A stretch of 64,000 nt of DNA from Bostrychus sinensis (Eukaryota > Chordata > Actinopteri > Gobiiformes > Eleotridae): the NCBI GenBank assembly GCA_020698575.1, contig CM036247.1, forward strand, positions 1,570,436 through 1,634,435, given 5' to 3'. Positions 1 to 11,230 of the stretch are shown in pieces. Under the pieces are notes generated by a model. That model was not told the origin of the DNA and did not search any database. It saw only the letters and a list, made by a program, of their open reading frames with translations. A program made the translations under genes and the position numbers. Position 1 is the stretch's first letter. Each line of letters begins with the position of its first letter.

Positions 1-1776
1 GGGCAGTTGTGGAAGGCAAAAACTCAGGTCTGGGAGGAGTTTGGGGAGGCCATGAAGGAGGACTATGGGTCAGCCTCAAAGAGATTCTGCCAAACCGTCC
101 GCCGCCTCAGGAGGGGGAAGCAGTTCTTCACCAACACTGTTTACAGTGGAGGTGGGGAGCTGTTGTTCTCGACTGGGGATGTTGTCGGGCGGTGGAAAGA
201 ATACTTTGAGGATCTCTTCAATCCCACCGACACGCCTTCCGTTGAGGAGGCAGAGGCTGAGGACCCAGCGGTGGACTCATCCATCTCCCATGCCGAAGCT
301 TAAAAAGCTCCTCGGTGGCAAGGCACCGGGTGTGGATGAGATCCACCCTAAGTACCTCAAGTCTCTGAATGTTATAGGGCTGTCGTGGCTCAAACGTCTC
401 TGCAACATCGCGTGGCAGGTCGGGGACAGTGCCTCTGGACTGGCAGACCGAGGTGGTGGTCCCTCTCTTTAAGGAGGGGGATCAGAGGGTGTGTTCCAAC
501 AACAGGGGGATCACACTTCTCAGCCTCCCCAGGAAAGTCTATTCCAGGGACTGGAGAGGAGAATTCGGCCGATAGTCGAACCTCGGATTCAGGAGGAACA
601 ATGCAGTTTTCGTCCCGGTCGTGGAACAGTGGACCAGCTCTACTCCCTCTATCGGGTGCTCGAGGGTTCATGGGAGTTCGCCCACAGTCCACATGTGTTT
701 TGTGGACCTGGAGAAGGCGTTCGACCGTGTCCCTTGTAGTGTCCTGTGGGAGATGCTCTGGGAGTATGGGGTCCGAGGCCCTCTGCTAAGGGCTGTCCAG
801 TCCCTGTACAACAGGAGCAGGAGCATTGCCGGTTGTAAGTCAGACCTGTTCCCAGTGCAGGTTGGACTCCGGCAAAGCTGCTCTTTGTTCTGTTCATTAT
901 TTTCATGGACAGAATTTCTAGGATCAGCCAGGGGCCAGAGGGAGTCCAGTTTGGGGACCACAGGATTTCATCTGCGGATGATGTTCGTCCTGTTGGCTTC
1001 ATGGAACCAGGACCTTCAGTGTGCACTGGGGCAGTTTGCAGCCAAGTCCGAAGCGGCTGGGATGAGAATCAGCACCTCCAAGTCCGAGGCCATAGTTCTC
1101 AACCGGAAAAGGGTGGCGCCCTCTCCAGGTCGGAGGAGAGTTCCTGCCTTAAGTGGAGGAGTTTCAAGTATCTCGGGGTCTTGTTCACGAGTGAGGGAAG
1201 GATGGAGCGTGAGATTGACAGACGGATTGGTGCAGCGTCTGCAGTAATGCGGTCGTTGTATCGGTCTGTTGTGGTGAAGAAGGAGCTGAGCCAAAAGGCG
1301 AAGCTCTCAATTTACCGTCCATCTACGTTCCTACTCTCACCTATGGTCATGAGCTTTGGGTCATGACCGAAAGGACAAGATCCCGGATGCAAGCGGCCGA
1401 AATCAGTTTCCTCCGCAGGGTGGCTGGGCGCTCCCTTAGAGAAAGGGTGAGGAGCTCGGTTACCCAAGAGGAGCTCGGAGTAGAGCCGCTACATCGAGAG
1501 GAGCCAGCTGAGGTGGCTCGTGCATCTGAACCTGCATCCTGAACCTCCGGGACACCTCCCTGGGGAGGTGTTCCAGGCATGTCCCACCAGAAAGAGGCCC
1601 CGGGGAAGACCTAGGACACACTGGAGGGACTACGTTTCTCGGCCTGGGAACGCCTTGGGGTTCCTGCAGAGGAGCTGGAGGAAGTGTCCGGGGAGAGGGA
1701 TGTCTGGGTGTCCCTGCTTAGACTGCTCCCCCTGCGACCCGGCCCTGGATAAAGCGGAAGAAGATGGATGGATGGA
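1..1776 (+). mobile_element. Rex3/RTE-like LINE, 5'-truncated and decayed
   Basis: Pieces of one reverse-transcriptase reading frame run left to right across all three plus frames, so several frameshifts are present. Recognisable parts in order are the pre-RT stretch with APGVDEIHPKYLKSL (about 325-365), FRPGRGTVDQLY (about 610-645), FVDLEKAFDRVP (about 697-735), a damaged catalytic ADD box (about 970-985), FKYLGVLFTSEGRMEREIDR (about 1165-1220) and the C-terminal PGEVFQACPTRKRPRGRPRT region (about 1555-1615). The 3' end is a short GATG tandem (about 1763-1776), the tail described for teleost Rex3 elements. The endonuclease domain lies off the window or is lost. It sits in what I infer to be intron 1 of minus-strand gene G, antisense to it. 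Clade assignment rests on the tail and general RT similarity. Confidence 0.8.
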
Positions 1777-2321
1777 CGTCTTACGGTCTCCAAATTATAC
1801 CGGGGTATACGGTATAATCGTCTATCAACTTAGCTAAACTTGACTTTAAACTGGAGTTAAAACGGTACTTTGAAAATGTAGGGACATCTGTTGTTTTTTT
1901 TGGGCAAAAAAGGGGTGTAGTAAATATGTGTTTCTGAAGTGCTTATTTGCAAAAATACGATATTTGCAATAAGTTAATTTGAAACTGGTCAAATCCAGCG
2001 CATCAGTTTCTCCTCCAACACGTCTGCGTCTCTTTCCGTCCTCCTGCGCCCCTCGCTCCAGGTCTCACTCTTTCTTCTCCGCTTTATTTACCCCTTTAAA
2101 CATCTGGGAGCACACGGTGATGTGTTAAAATGTGGTCGCACAACACACTGGAGGTTTGTGGATGTCATTGTTTAAATAATTGAAGTTTATTTATTTTCCA
2201 TTTTGCGGGCCGCGCTGACTACAGCAGCGACAGTCACAGCAGAAAACCGCTGTGGATGCTGTAAACCACTGTTGGAAGGACTTAACGCACGTGAACACTT
2301 GTTCAAATAATTTATTACTCA
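1777..2321 (+). repeat. Inverted duplicate of 28553-29097
   Basis: This stretch reappears almost base for base as the reverse complement of 28553-29097. It starts at the ACCGGGGTATACGGTATAAT segment and ends at AAATAATTTATTACTC. It precedes exon 2 of gene C in the other copy, so here it is best read as intron-1 sequence of gene G. The Rex3-like LINE abuts its left edge. No coding content is credible. Confidence 0.75.
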
Positions 2322-2469
2322 TTAATCAGAATGATGTGGCTTTCCGCATCTACCTTTGCATTTTTAACTGTAAAATCACACTGCAGGGAGACCATAAAAT
2401 AGTTTTTTGTTTTCTCATTGTCCCCGCTCATTTGGGCAGGTTATTAATGTTATTTCACTTGGTTCACCT

Positions 2470-3222
2470 GGATCAGTACTGTTCAGTACACATTTCCTCA
2501 GTGTGCATAAAAAAAAGTAGCAGAAGTCGGCCTGTCCAGGGGCGAGGTGTGCGTCATGGCGCAGAGTTGGAGGATCTTTCCACGTCCTCACAGCGCTTCA
2601 CGTTAACACAGAGCTATATTCCTCTTTTCTTGAGAGAGCGTGGTCTTCTTTTTACTAAAGATATCCTCGGTTTGTGTTCCACTTGAATAGATTGACAGAT
2701 CGTGGAGAGAGAGCCACGCAGTAACTGCGTGATGACGCGTTTAGGTGCGCAGCGTAATTTTTTTAATGTGACGGTAAAAGACGTTCCTATATGGCACACT
2801 TATTTATTCAGCTTTAAGGCCGATGCTTTAGCCAACAAAGCAGAGGATCAAAGATCAGAGGATGTGTTTTTTGGGTACAGACTCAGGGGACAGCCTGTGT
2901 GTGGTGCGTCAGGCCGCCACGAGAGAGAGTTTATTCATTAAAGTATAATATTATGCTGTTAATTTGATAAGTTATGGTTAATATTACACAAAAAGATTCA
3001 CACTTTTTTACACACCCTATTATATTGGCCTGAACGTTGATACACATTTTAGGTATTTAATAAAAACTACTGCACAATTCCTACCTCACCCCCCCTCCCC
3101 TGTCTGGATGAATCCTTACAGAGTGAACTATGATCCTATAGATGAGTAATGGACTAACTCCTGACACATGTTGTCGTCCTGGGACAGGATCTCTCCTTCA
3201 GTATGGGCTTCAGAAGGTTTCT
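2470..3222 (+). repeat. Inverted duplicate of 23640-24397
   Basis: The block from GGATCAGTACTGTTCAGTAC to the L2-like tail is found in reverse complement at 23640-24397 with few differences. Together with 1777-2321 it forms a colinear inverted duplication. The 24397-28553 interval of the other copy is represented here by only about 150 bp (2322-2469). Short ORFs in it are shared by both copies but show no recognisable domain. Confidence 0.75.
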
Positions 3223-3375
3223 GCTTTTTTTCCCACAGCTGGATTTTTTTAGGAGTTTTTCCTTAAGAGAAGGAGGGTCTAAGGACAGGAGTGTCCTGGC
3301 TCTGTTTAGTTTAGTGTAGTTATTGTTGTGCTGAGTGTGTGTTTATGTTTGATTAACTGTGAATCCTTTGAGGTG
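3085..3375 (+). mobile_element. L2/Maui-like LINE 3' tail with one 27-bp unit
   Basis: GGGACAGGATCTCTCCTTCA, a polypyrimidine-rich GGAGTTTTTCC block and AGAAGGAGGGTCTAAGGACA are the widespread teleost L2/Maui-type 3' UTR signature. The same tail occurs at 56443-56720 and, inverted, at about 23640-23785. Immediately before it, at 3085-3102, is CCTACCTCACCCCCCCTCCC, a single copy of the unit amplified at 51888-56442. Confidence 0.65.
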
Positions 3376-4545
3376 ACTTTTGTTGTGATACTGGGACATA
3401 CAAATAAGTCCCATGTCCCAAGACATAATTGTAAAGACACTGATATGTCCCAGTTTTCAACAAACCATGTCTCAGTTGTGCCCATTTGAACTAATCAAAA
3501 CACAAACACTTAAAACACATTTAACTAAAGACTTTTACTGTCAGTAAATTTATTTACAATGTTGTTATTTTTGTAAACAATTCCCATAATTTTCCAAACT
3601 TAAGCCATGGCCTCATGTACTTTGAATGACATGACTAGAGGAACTGCCTGTCCCACTTTTGGTTGTCCTGCTCATCCATTTAGTCCTCTGTCCCTCTGTC
3701 CCACTTACTCAGAATATGTCTCACTTTTTCATTGGTGCTCAGTGGATTTTATAAAAAAGAGAGATTCCCATTAAGAACAACGAGGCAAGATCAGTTTTCT
3801 TTGTGTAAAATATAGAATAAATATTTGTGGGCGTCCTATCTTGATAGGTTGAATATATGGTTGTTGTGTTGCTGCCCCTGTGTTTCAGGAAAGGCCTCTC
3901 CTGGATCTTTGAGCTGTGCTGGTGCTGGATTGTTTTGAGAAAATGCAAAGCAAGCTTTGATTTTTCCCCCTGTTCTTTCCTTTTTATTCCATTAAATAAA
4001 GTCTCAGTAAAGACATTACTTTGTAAAATGTGTGTTTTGGGGATAAAAACAGCACATAGGCCCTGAACTGAACATGTGTCTCAGTGAGTTTGTAAGTCAG
4101 ATTTATATATCAACACTTTTATTTCTCCCACTTTTTGTACTTTTTGAGGTGGTCGCCCTCGACATGACATGAAATTGTATGGATTTCAGAAGCTTTTCTG
4201 TCACTTGGTGAGTTCAAATGCACCGTGATTTGTGGGAAAAAAAAATAGTTTTTGTGTCTAGAAATCTGGTCCCTACTGTAACTACCAGAGATCATCCATA
4301 GAACATAGAGCACTAGAGAGGTGGCAAGTCCGGCCGCCATCTTGTGACTGTAAGCTAACAATGATGCTAAAGTGTTATTAGCATAACAGCAGAGCCAAAC
4401 GTTCTGTTATTATTCCTCCCCGGGCCACAGAGGTTCAGATGGTCTGTGGTCCAGTTTCTTGTCGGTCCTGTGTCTGATAAAGTGACTGATAATCGCACAA
4501 TGGTGTGTTGTTTAAAGGCAGTCCGCTGGGCGCAGGGTTGTGTGC
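3376..4545 (-). repeat. Intron-1 block of the gene cluster, copy 1
   Basis: The sequence downstream of exon 1 on the minus strand recurs inverted at about 15058-16160. Its exon-proximal half recurs in the same orientation at about 13175-13735. Diverged pieces are at 4800-5130, 32256-32345 and 51430-51860. It includes the AAGATGGCGGCCGG segment (inverted here near 4328-4340). A 69-codon ORF is shared with the inverted copy, but only because the duplication is recent. Taken as non-coding intron and flank sequence. Confidence 0.6.
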
Positions 4546-4576
4546 TGAGAGCGTCCTGTAGCGGCTCTAAACTCAC

Positions 4577-4638
4577 CTGTTGTCCACCTCCGCGGGCTCC
4601 CACAGCTCCGGCTCCTCCTTCAGCTTCACTTCTGCCAT
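4577..4638 (-). CDS. Exon 1 of zinc-finger gene G (partial gene, left edge)
   Basis: Minus-strand ATG at 4638-4636 opens MAEVKLKEEPELWEPAEVDN and stops at a GTGAGT donor after 62 nt. It is identical in length and peptide to the six other exon 1 copies. No exon 2 or finger exon lies between it and position 1 on the minus strand. The order of flanking blocks (exon 1, L2 tail, then the 1777-2321 block) mirrors intron 1 of gene C, so the remaining exons are predicted left of the window. It contains one LKEE SUMO-consensus motif. A solitary duplicated exon is the alternative. Confidence 0.65.
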
Positions 4639-4790
4639 GTTTCACTGCGCTCTGTCCGCTTTAAGGCTCCGCTCTGGGCTCCAAGTGTCAGAGTTCTGTT
4701 CGGAGCTAACGCCACAGACAGCAGCCGTTCTTCTTCTCTCATCTGGGCCACACTCACCTCTGCTGCCCTCTGCTGCCCTCTGCTGCTCAG
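4639..4790 (-). promoter_or_regulatory. Conserved exon-1 5' cassette of gene G
   Basis: This is the same 5' block that precedes most exon 1 copies. Read on the minus strand it starts with repeated GCAGCAGAGGGCAGC cores resembling the CTCF core (4757-4790). A purine-rich GAGAGAAGAAGAACGG segment and the sequence leading to the ATG follow. No TATA box is visible. The regulatory role is inferred from conservation between paralogues. Confidence 0.5.
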
Positions 4791-4950
4791 GTCCAGCTCT
4801 CAGTAACACATTTACTCAGATAATGTCCCATTTTTCCATTGATGTTCAGTGGATTTTATAAAAAAGACAGATTCAGAGTAAATATTTGTGGGCTGTGAGC
4901 TGAGGTTGGTGCTAGATTGTTTTGAGAAAATGCAGACTGAGAGCTTAGAC

Positions 4951-5011
<61 letters not shown>

Positions 5012-5012
5012 T
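4951..5012. repeat. (TTA)n microsatellite
   Basis: About 20 uninterrupted TTA units. It follows a diverged copy of the intron-1 block (4800-4950). Confidence 0.95.
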
Positions 5013-6511
5013 TAAGTCTCCATAAAGACATTACATTGCAAAAGTGTTTTGTGTTTTGGGATGAAAACAGCACATAGGCCCTAAACTGTAGTAACTTGTG
5101 TCTCAATGAGTTGGTAAAGCTAGATTTGTAGATTAAAAGATTTATTTTTCGAGTCCGTCCTAGCTCCTGGTTTTATCAAATAAAATGTAAAGAAGCTTTT
5201 AAGACTTTTCAATGCCACATAAATTAAATTAAATTCCAGGATCACCAGCAATAATCTGCATGAATATTACATGAAGCCAGTCCGTAATATTCCCGTAAAC
5301 TTGCAGGTTTTATTTTAAAAACCTAACAAAGATAAAATAACTAAGTGCTCCATTAAATAAATAAACAGAATCATAAATTTTAATAATAAAGGTTCTACAA
5401 TAAGAATGTTGTAGATGATGTTATGTGGTGAGTGTGCTTTTTAGGGAATATTAACAAAAATACTTGACAATTTAAGATTGAATACTTTTAAGACCCTGGG
5501 ACTTCCTTGTGTTTGTATAAGTGCATGCTTTAACTATTATATTTATTAATTTAGTTTATTATATCTCATGTTTATCATGTCCTTGTATTATTTGTAAAAT
5601 TTGTTATTGTATTGTACATTTTGTAAATAAATGTAATAAGAATATTAAAATATGTTTAAATCTAATAATATAAAAGTGTATGTATCCATAAAATGTAAAC
5701 AAATAGTCAAATTAAATGAGTAAAAACCACTATTTAAGATGTTTTAAGAACCTGATTGCATTTATAGGCAAAAAATAAAAGTAAAATATCAGTGCAAAGA
5801 CATTTTATACTTTCTTTATTGTACTAATTCTCCTGCATTTTTCTTTTAAAAGAAAAAAAGGTTTATTTGATTTGTAACTTGTTTGTTCTGCTCTCAGTTG
5901 AAAAGCATAAGGCCTGGGAGAAAGAAAAGGGAAAGTAAAGTATTATGTGTATTTTTCTAAAAACTGTGTGATGTGATACTTCCCTCGGTCTTCCTTCGCT
6001 GTAGGGTGTTCCGGCTAAAAGGGTCCCCGGGGAGCCGGAGCACCTTAAGATGGTTCTGGTCTGAACCATTTGGATGGGAGAAGAGGGGTGTTCTAAGTTT
6101 TTATTTCAGTTTTCTACTACAGATTTGTAACCTATGGCACTGATAATTTAATAAAGATTGTATTTTGTAACAAGTATTGAAAGGTAGTTGTCACTGTAGT
6201 ATTGTGTAGTGTTTTTAGTTTTTCAGTAATATAATTGTGACCAGTACTTACCTGTACTTGAGTGTGGTAGTGGTTTAGTTGATGGGCCCTACTATAAGGC
6301 TGCTCCCATCAGCAGCAGGGGGTGGTGCTGCATGTCCATGAGGCTGCAGGCTGGCAGTTTTTCTGCATTTTTAAAAATTTTGTCTTTGTCTTTTTTGTAA
6401 CTTTTGTGGTGGGGGAACAAATAAATGCACTTTTGGTCTGCACCTGGAAATGTGGTCGTAAGCCTCTCTGTTCCTCTTGACCGCTGCATCGGCTCGCCTG
6501 GCTTTATTACA
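5013..6511. other. AT-rich spacer, no gene recognised
   Basis: No ORF, RNA gene or transposon end is convincing here. Two short minus-strand ORFs near 5863-6069 and 6292-6558 lack any recognisable domain. The stretch is AT-rich with long A and T runs. Confidence 0.6.
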
Positions 6512-6530
6512 ATATATATATATATATATA
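6512..6530. repeat. (AT)n microsatellite at Tc1 insertion site
   Basis: A short run of AT dinucleotides ends exactly at the left terminal repeat of the Tc1-like element. It supplied the TA target. Confidence 0.9.
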
Positions 6531-7728
6531 CACTCACCGGCCACTTTATTAGGCACACCTGTCCAACTGCTCGTTAACGCAAATTTCTATTCAGCCAATC
6601 ACATGGCAGCAGCTCAGTGCCTTTAGGCTGTAGCCATGGTCAGGACGATCTGCTGCAGTTCAAACCCAGCGTCAGGGGAACAAAGGTGATTTAAGTGATT
6701 TTGAACGTGGCATGGTTGTTGGTCTGAGTATTTCAGAAACTGCTGATCTACTGGAATTTTCACGCACAACCATCTCTAGGGTTTACAGAGGATGGTCGGA
6801 AAAAGAGAAAATATCCAGTGAGCGGCAGTTCTGTGGGCGAAAATGCCTTGTTGATGCCAGAGGTCAGAGGAGAATGGCCAGACTGGTTCGAGCTGATAGA
6901 AAGGCAACAGTAACTCAAATAAGCACTTGTTACCACCGAGGTCTGCAGAAGAGCATCTCTGAACGCACAACACGTCCAACCTTGAGGAAGATGGGCTACA
7001 GCAGCAGAAGACCACACCGGGGGCCACTCCTGTCAGCTAAGAACAGGAAACTGAGGCTGCAGTTCACACAGGTTCACCAAAACTGGACGACAGAAGATTG
7101 GAAAAAAGTTGCCTGGTCTGATGAGTCTCGATTTCTGCTGTGACATTCAGATGGTAGGGTCAGAATTTGGCGTCAACAACGTGAAAGCATGGAACCATCC
7201 TGCCTTGTATCAACGGTTCAGGCTGGTGGTGGTGGTGTAATGGTGTGGGGGATATTTTCTTGGCATATTTTGGGCCCCTTAGTACCAACTGAGCATCATT
7301 GCAACGCCACAGCCGACCTGAGTATTGTTGCTGACCATGTCCCTTCCTTTATGACCACAGTGTACCCATCTTCTGATGGCTACTTCCAGCAGGATAACGC
7401 TCCATGTCATAAAGCTCCAATCATCTCACACTGGTTTCTTGAACATGACAGAGGTCACTGGACTCAAACGGCCTCCACAGTCACCAGATCTCAATCCAAC
7501 AGAGCAGCTTTGGGATGTGGTGGAACGGGAGATTCGCATCATGGATGTGCAGCCGACAAATCTGCAGCAACTGCATGATGCTCTCAGGTCAATATGGACA
7601 AAACTCTCTGAGGAATGTTTCCAGGACCTTGTTGAATCTATGCCACGAAGGATTAAGGCAGTTCTGAAGGCAAAAGGGGGTCCAACCCGGTACTAGCAAG
7701 GTGTACCTAATAAAGTGGCCGGTGAGTG
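6531..7728 (+). mobile_element. Tc1-like DNA transposon, 1198 bp
   Basis: The element starts CACTCACCGGCCACTTTATT and ends with its reverse complement. The terminal repeats match at 29 of the first 30 bases (one C/T difference). A TA dinucleotide flanks each side (6529-6530 and 7729-7730), the target duplication expected for Tc1/mariner. Length fits a full copy. The terminal repeats are nearly intact while the transposase is broken, so it could be mobilised only in trans. Confidence 0.95.
6679..7696 (+). pseudogene. Tc1-like transposase, disrupted
   Basis: The reading frame begins near NKGDLSDFERGM (6679 on) and shows a helix-turn-helix region (LSISETADLLEFSRTTISRV). All three DD34E catalytic positions remain visible: the D of WSDESRF (about 7115-7135), the D of FQQDNAPCH (about 7384-7410) and the E of SPDLNPTEQLW (about 7485-7515). 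A TGA at 7141-7143 interrupts it after FLL, at a position normally occupied by an arginine codon. A frameshift lies near 7445-7470, after which the frame ending VLKAKGGPTRY carries the C-terminus to 7696. The N-terminal start is not certain. With a stop and a frameshift it should give no active enzyme. Confidence 0.9.
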
Positions 7729-8501
7729 TATATTTGTTTTGTACACAAATTTAAAAAAGGTCGCTCCAGAGCCATTCTATACTCATTCCCTGGGTCTGAG
7801 CCAATCAGAAAATTCGACATTGTTGTTGCCATTGGTTGTCATGCAAAAGACGTTTTCTATTTTGAGCGAGAAAATCAGAGTTTTGAGAGCAAAGGGGAGA
7901 CTGTTGAGCGAGGAGAACATTTTGAGAGCGCAGCACAGACGAGTCGAACGAGGAAAATCAAGAAGCGCATGCACAAAACAGTTCTGTCTGCTCAAATTAT
8001 TATATTCTTCTCTCATAATATTGGCACAAATAAAACGCCATAAACCTCACCAGCGATATACTCACGAAGAGATGCCCTCCCCTGATCAACCATTTTGATC
8101 TAAGATAGAAATATTGTGCACAATGGCGGGGTTAGGGCCACTGCCAGCACCGTTGACGTAGTTTTGTTTGTTCAGTGCAGCTACAATGCAGCACAGCCCC
8201 AAACAAGTGCTTTCTCACCAAAACTCATAGAGCCGATGTAGTCTATAACACATGGGGCCCAGGACAACGATCTGACTGCTTGAACTTGATCCACGACAAA
8301 GCAATGGAATTAAACTCAGCCACTTCAACATTTTAAGCAAGCTTGAATTAAAACAGTGACACACTCTCGATATAATAATGAAGAACAACTTTTCCATTAT
8401 CACACACACAATGTCAGCTGTTCGTAAGTATTTTATTGAACACATCTGGAGCGCTCCTCACAGTCTTTCTGGAAACCCATCTGAACAAAACAAGGCCAAA
8501 G
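7729..8501. other. Spacer downstream of gene A, no gene recognised
   Basis: Two overlapping short plus-strand ORFs (7715-8098) show no domain and no codon signal. The part next to 8502 (about 8470-8501) matches the sequence just after the stop codon of gene E, so it is shared 3' flank. Confidence 0.55.
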
Positions 8502-9997
8502 TCAGGTGTTGGGTTGAGTCAGTAACACGGCTGTCCCAGTGTCTTCGTTCAGGAGGATCTGGACCAGGTTTAACGGAGTCTGAACCGGACTGAGCAGAAT
8601 TTGAGAAGGATTTACCTGGATCTGGACAGGACTTGTGTGAGTCTGAGCAGGATTTGTTTGGTTTGAGGAAGATGTCTTTGCTTCGTGAATTAACATGTGC
8701 TTTTTTAGATATTTACTGGAAAAGGTTTTCTCACAAACTGGACATTTGAACGTTTTATTTTTGTGAACCGACATGTGTGAATTGAGGTGACATAGTTGTG
8801 AAAACATTTTCTTACAAACTGAGCACACGTATGGCTTTTCTTTGCTGTGATGTAATAAATGGTCGTCTAAAAGCTGCTTTTGAGAAAATGTTTTGCTACA
8901 TTTTGGACAAATAAATTCTCCTTCAGCATGATTCCCACTTCTCATGTGTCTCTTAAGAGAATTTAAATAGCTAAAATATTTATTACAAACTGAACAGCTG
9001 AATGGTCGCTCTCCTGTGTGAGTTCTCATGTGTTTCATTACTTTATTCTTGTCGATAAATCCCCTACCGCAAACCGTACATTTGAATGGTTTCTCTCCTG
9101 TGTGAGTCCGTATGTGTAATTTAAGAGCTCCTTTTACTGTAAAATCCATTCCACAAACTGAACATTTGTATGGTTTCTCTCCTGTGTGGATTCTCATGTG
9201 TACTGTAAGATTACTCTGTACTGTAAAACTCTTTGCACAAACCGTACATTTAAACGGTCTCTCCCCTGTGTGAGTCCTCATGTGTAATGTAAGACCTTCC
9301 TTTTTTATAAAATCCATTCCACAAACTGAACATTTGAATGGTCTCTCTCCTGTGTGATGCCTCATGTGTAATTTAAGACCTTCATTTTTTATAAAACTGT
9401 TTGCACACACTGAACATTTGTATGGTCGCTCTCCTGTGTGAGTCCTCATGTGTAATTTAAGACCTTCCTTTTTTGCAAAACCCTTTGCACAAACTGAACA
9501 TTTGAATGGTTTCTCTCCTGTGTGAGTCCGCTCATGGATCTTTAATCTGGTGCTGTTCAGAAACACCTTTCCACATTCAGAGCATTTATGTTCCTTTCTT
9601 TTGGGACTTGGACTTTTGTGGACTGAAGGAGTCCAGTCGTCAGAGTCGTCAGTCTCTGAAGAATTGTCTATTTGTGTTTGTGCAGAAGTCTTCACTGGAG
9701 GTTCACATTCCCAGCTCCGCTCCAAATCAGAGACATTGAATTGGAGCTTCTCAGGTTGTTCTTCTCTCTCAGACTCTGAATGTTTCTCTAAACCTGGTTC
9801 TGCTGCATCAGTGTCCTCTCTGTTCTCCTCTTTCAGTGTTTGATGAAGGAGAGAGGACTCCTCTTCTTCATCTTCACTCTTCACAATGACACGGATGAAT
9901 GGAAAATCTTGGAGTGGCTCCTGTTTGATTTGCAGTTCCTGTGGTTCTTCTTTAATGTGGACCAGACTGGGACCAGGTTCATATCGACTCTGGACGC
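8502..9997 (-). CDS. C2H2 zinc-finger protein gene A, exon 3
   Basis: Main coding exon of a predicted nuclear DNA-binding regulator. The acceptor CCTGCAG ends at 9998 and the TGA stop is at 8504-8502. Joined to exons 2 (10167-10204) and 1 (13736-13797) it gives 531 codons without a stop. Residues about 35-75 carry VHIKEEP, IKQEPL and VKSED; an acidic SSETDDSDDWTPS segment follows. Eleven C2H2 fingers run from about residue 170 to 470 with TGEKP/TGERP linkers. Finger 8 has a five-residue gap between its histidines (HMRSGNH) and finger 11 has 11 instead of 12 residues between the second Cys and first His. A Gln/Pro/Leu-rich tail of about 60 residues closes the protein and is nearly identical in gene E. 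Fingers 1-7 resemble genes B and D instead, so the gene looks mosaic. DNA targets are unknown. Confidence 0.9.
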
Positions 9998-10166
9998 CTG
10001 CAGGACACAGAATGACAAAACAACAACGTTAGCCCAGAGCAGAATGACATTATGCATTTTTTTGCCAGTGTACTACTTATTGGTGTTTTAAAAGTTCTGT
10101 TTTTGTTGTACAATGATCAAACTGTATTCACTGAAACCTGGGAGCTGTCAGGTTGAAGTTTCTTAC

Positions 10167-10204
10167 CTTTTCTGTCTGTGTCCATGTGGATCTGAGGGAC
10201 CTCA
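10167..10204 (-). CDS. Gene A exon 2 (38 nt)
   Basis: A 38-nt exon bounded by TCTCTCACAG on its 5' side and GTAAGA on its 3' side, both on the minus strand. It joins exon 1 in phase (AAC AG|T) and exon 3 (G|GC), and encodes SEVPQIHMDTDRK. The same exon, same length and phase, is found in genes B, C and D. Confidence 0.85.
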
Positions 10205-10289
10205 CTGTGAGAGAACAGAAAATTATTGGTACATACCATACGTACAATGTTCATAGAAGGTGTATTGGACCTTTAGTACTCAAACTCTA

Positions 10290-10430
10290 CACTCTTAAAA
10301 CAAAAGGTTCTTTGGGGCCAAAAAAGGGTTCTATATGTCTCAAAAAGGTTCTATTACTGCAGCCAAAGAACCATTTCTGAAAAATGGTTCTAAAAATGAG
10401 AGATATAGAACTATTTTTCCAAAAGGTTGT
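10290..10430. repeat. Possible MITE with AAAGGTTCT repeats
   Basis: A segment in intron 1 of gene A with repeated AAAGGTTCT/AGAACC motifs arranged partly as inverted repeats (GGTTCTTTGG against CCAAAGAACC). Similar AAGGTTCTTT sequences are common in fish non-autonomous elements. Ends and target duplication could not be fixed. Confidence 0.35.
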
Positions 10431-10883
10431 TTATTAAACCACAACAACTCTCCACAGTTCAAGAGTCAACAGTGTCCAACTGCAGCCTACAGTTACTGTT
10501 ACAGCAAAAGGTGAGTCTTTTAAACTTAATGTATTTTTTTAATCTTTTAGCTCTATTAATTTTGTCAAATATTTTATGATGGTTAATGACAAATGACTAA
10601 AAGTAACTATAATATGATGTATCCCTTGTAATTAAGTATACAAATATAAAAAAAAAATAGTTTTTTCAACATTCCTATCCACCCGCTAGCTTAACTGTTA
10701 GTGTCTCTGTTAGCGAGCTGCTAAAGGTGTGTTAGCTCTGTAACTAACGTTATATGATTCTACAAACAGTATTTACTCCTTCAAATGACAATGGAGTTTA
10801 AGCACTAAATAACATACAGCATGTATCTCTTTTACAGATAATATTTAATATCGAGTCCCTTCAAACTCAAGGTAACAGCATCT

Positions 10884-10980
10884 GTGCAGTGATACAGATG
10901 TGCAGTGATACAGATGTGTAGTGACTACAGATGTGCAGTGATACAGATGTGCAGTGATACAGATGTGCAGTGATACAGAT
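10884..10980. repeat. 16-bp minisatellite, 6 units
   Basis: Six tandem units of GTGCAGTGATACAGAT, one carrying a 1-bp insertion. In intron 1 of gene A. Confidence 0.9.
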
Positions 10981-11078
10981 GTGCATCATGCTACAGTATT
11001 AGCCGACAGTGTAACGTTAAGACTTTTGTTTCTCTTTCATTCCAGATGAGGGGCTGCTAAACTTATGAAGCTTTGGAC

Positions 11079-11230
11079 CTGAAGACTCCAGAGGACAGCG
11101 GTCCTCGTGTCCTCAGACACTGAAGACTCCAGAGGACAGCAGTCCTCGTGTCCTCAGACACTGAAGACTCCAGAGGACAGCAGTCCTCGTGTCCTCAGAC
11201 ACTGAAGACTCCAGAGGACAGCGGTCCTCG
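11079..11230. repeat. 41-bp minisatellite, about 3.7 units
   Basis: Units begin CTGAAGACTCCAGAGGACAG and differ by one G/A. The core AGAGGACAG also forms part of the next minisatellite at 11387. Confidence 0.9.

Noticed and set aside
2252..2686. 144-codon ORF across the junction of two duplicated blocks
   Set aside because: It spans the end of one inverted block and the start of another, has no domain and is not kept in the other copies.
3857..4066. 69-codon ORF conserved at 15502-15711
   Set aside because: Both lie in recent inverted duplicates, so conservation is not independent; no domain.
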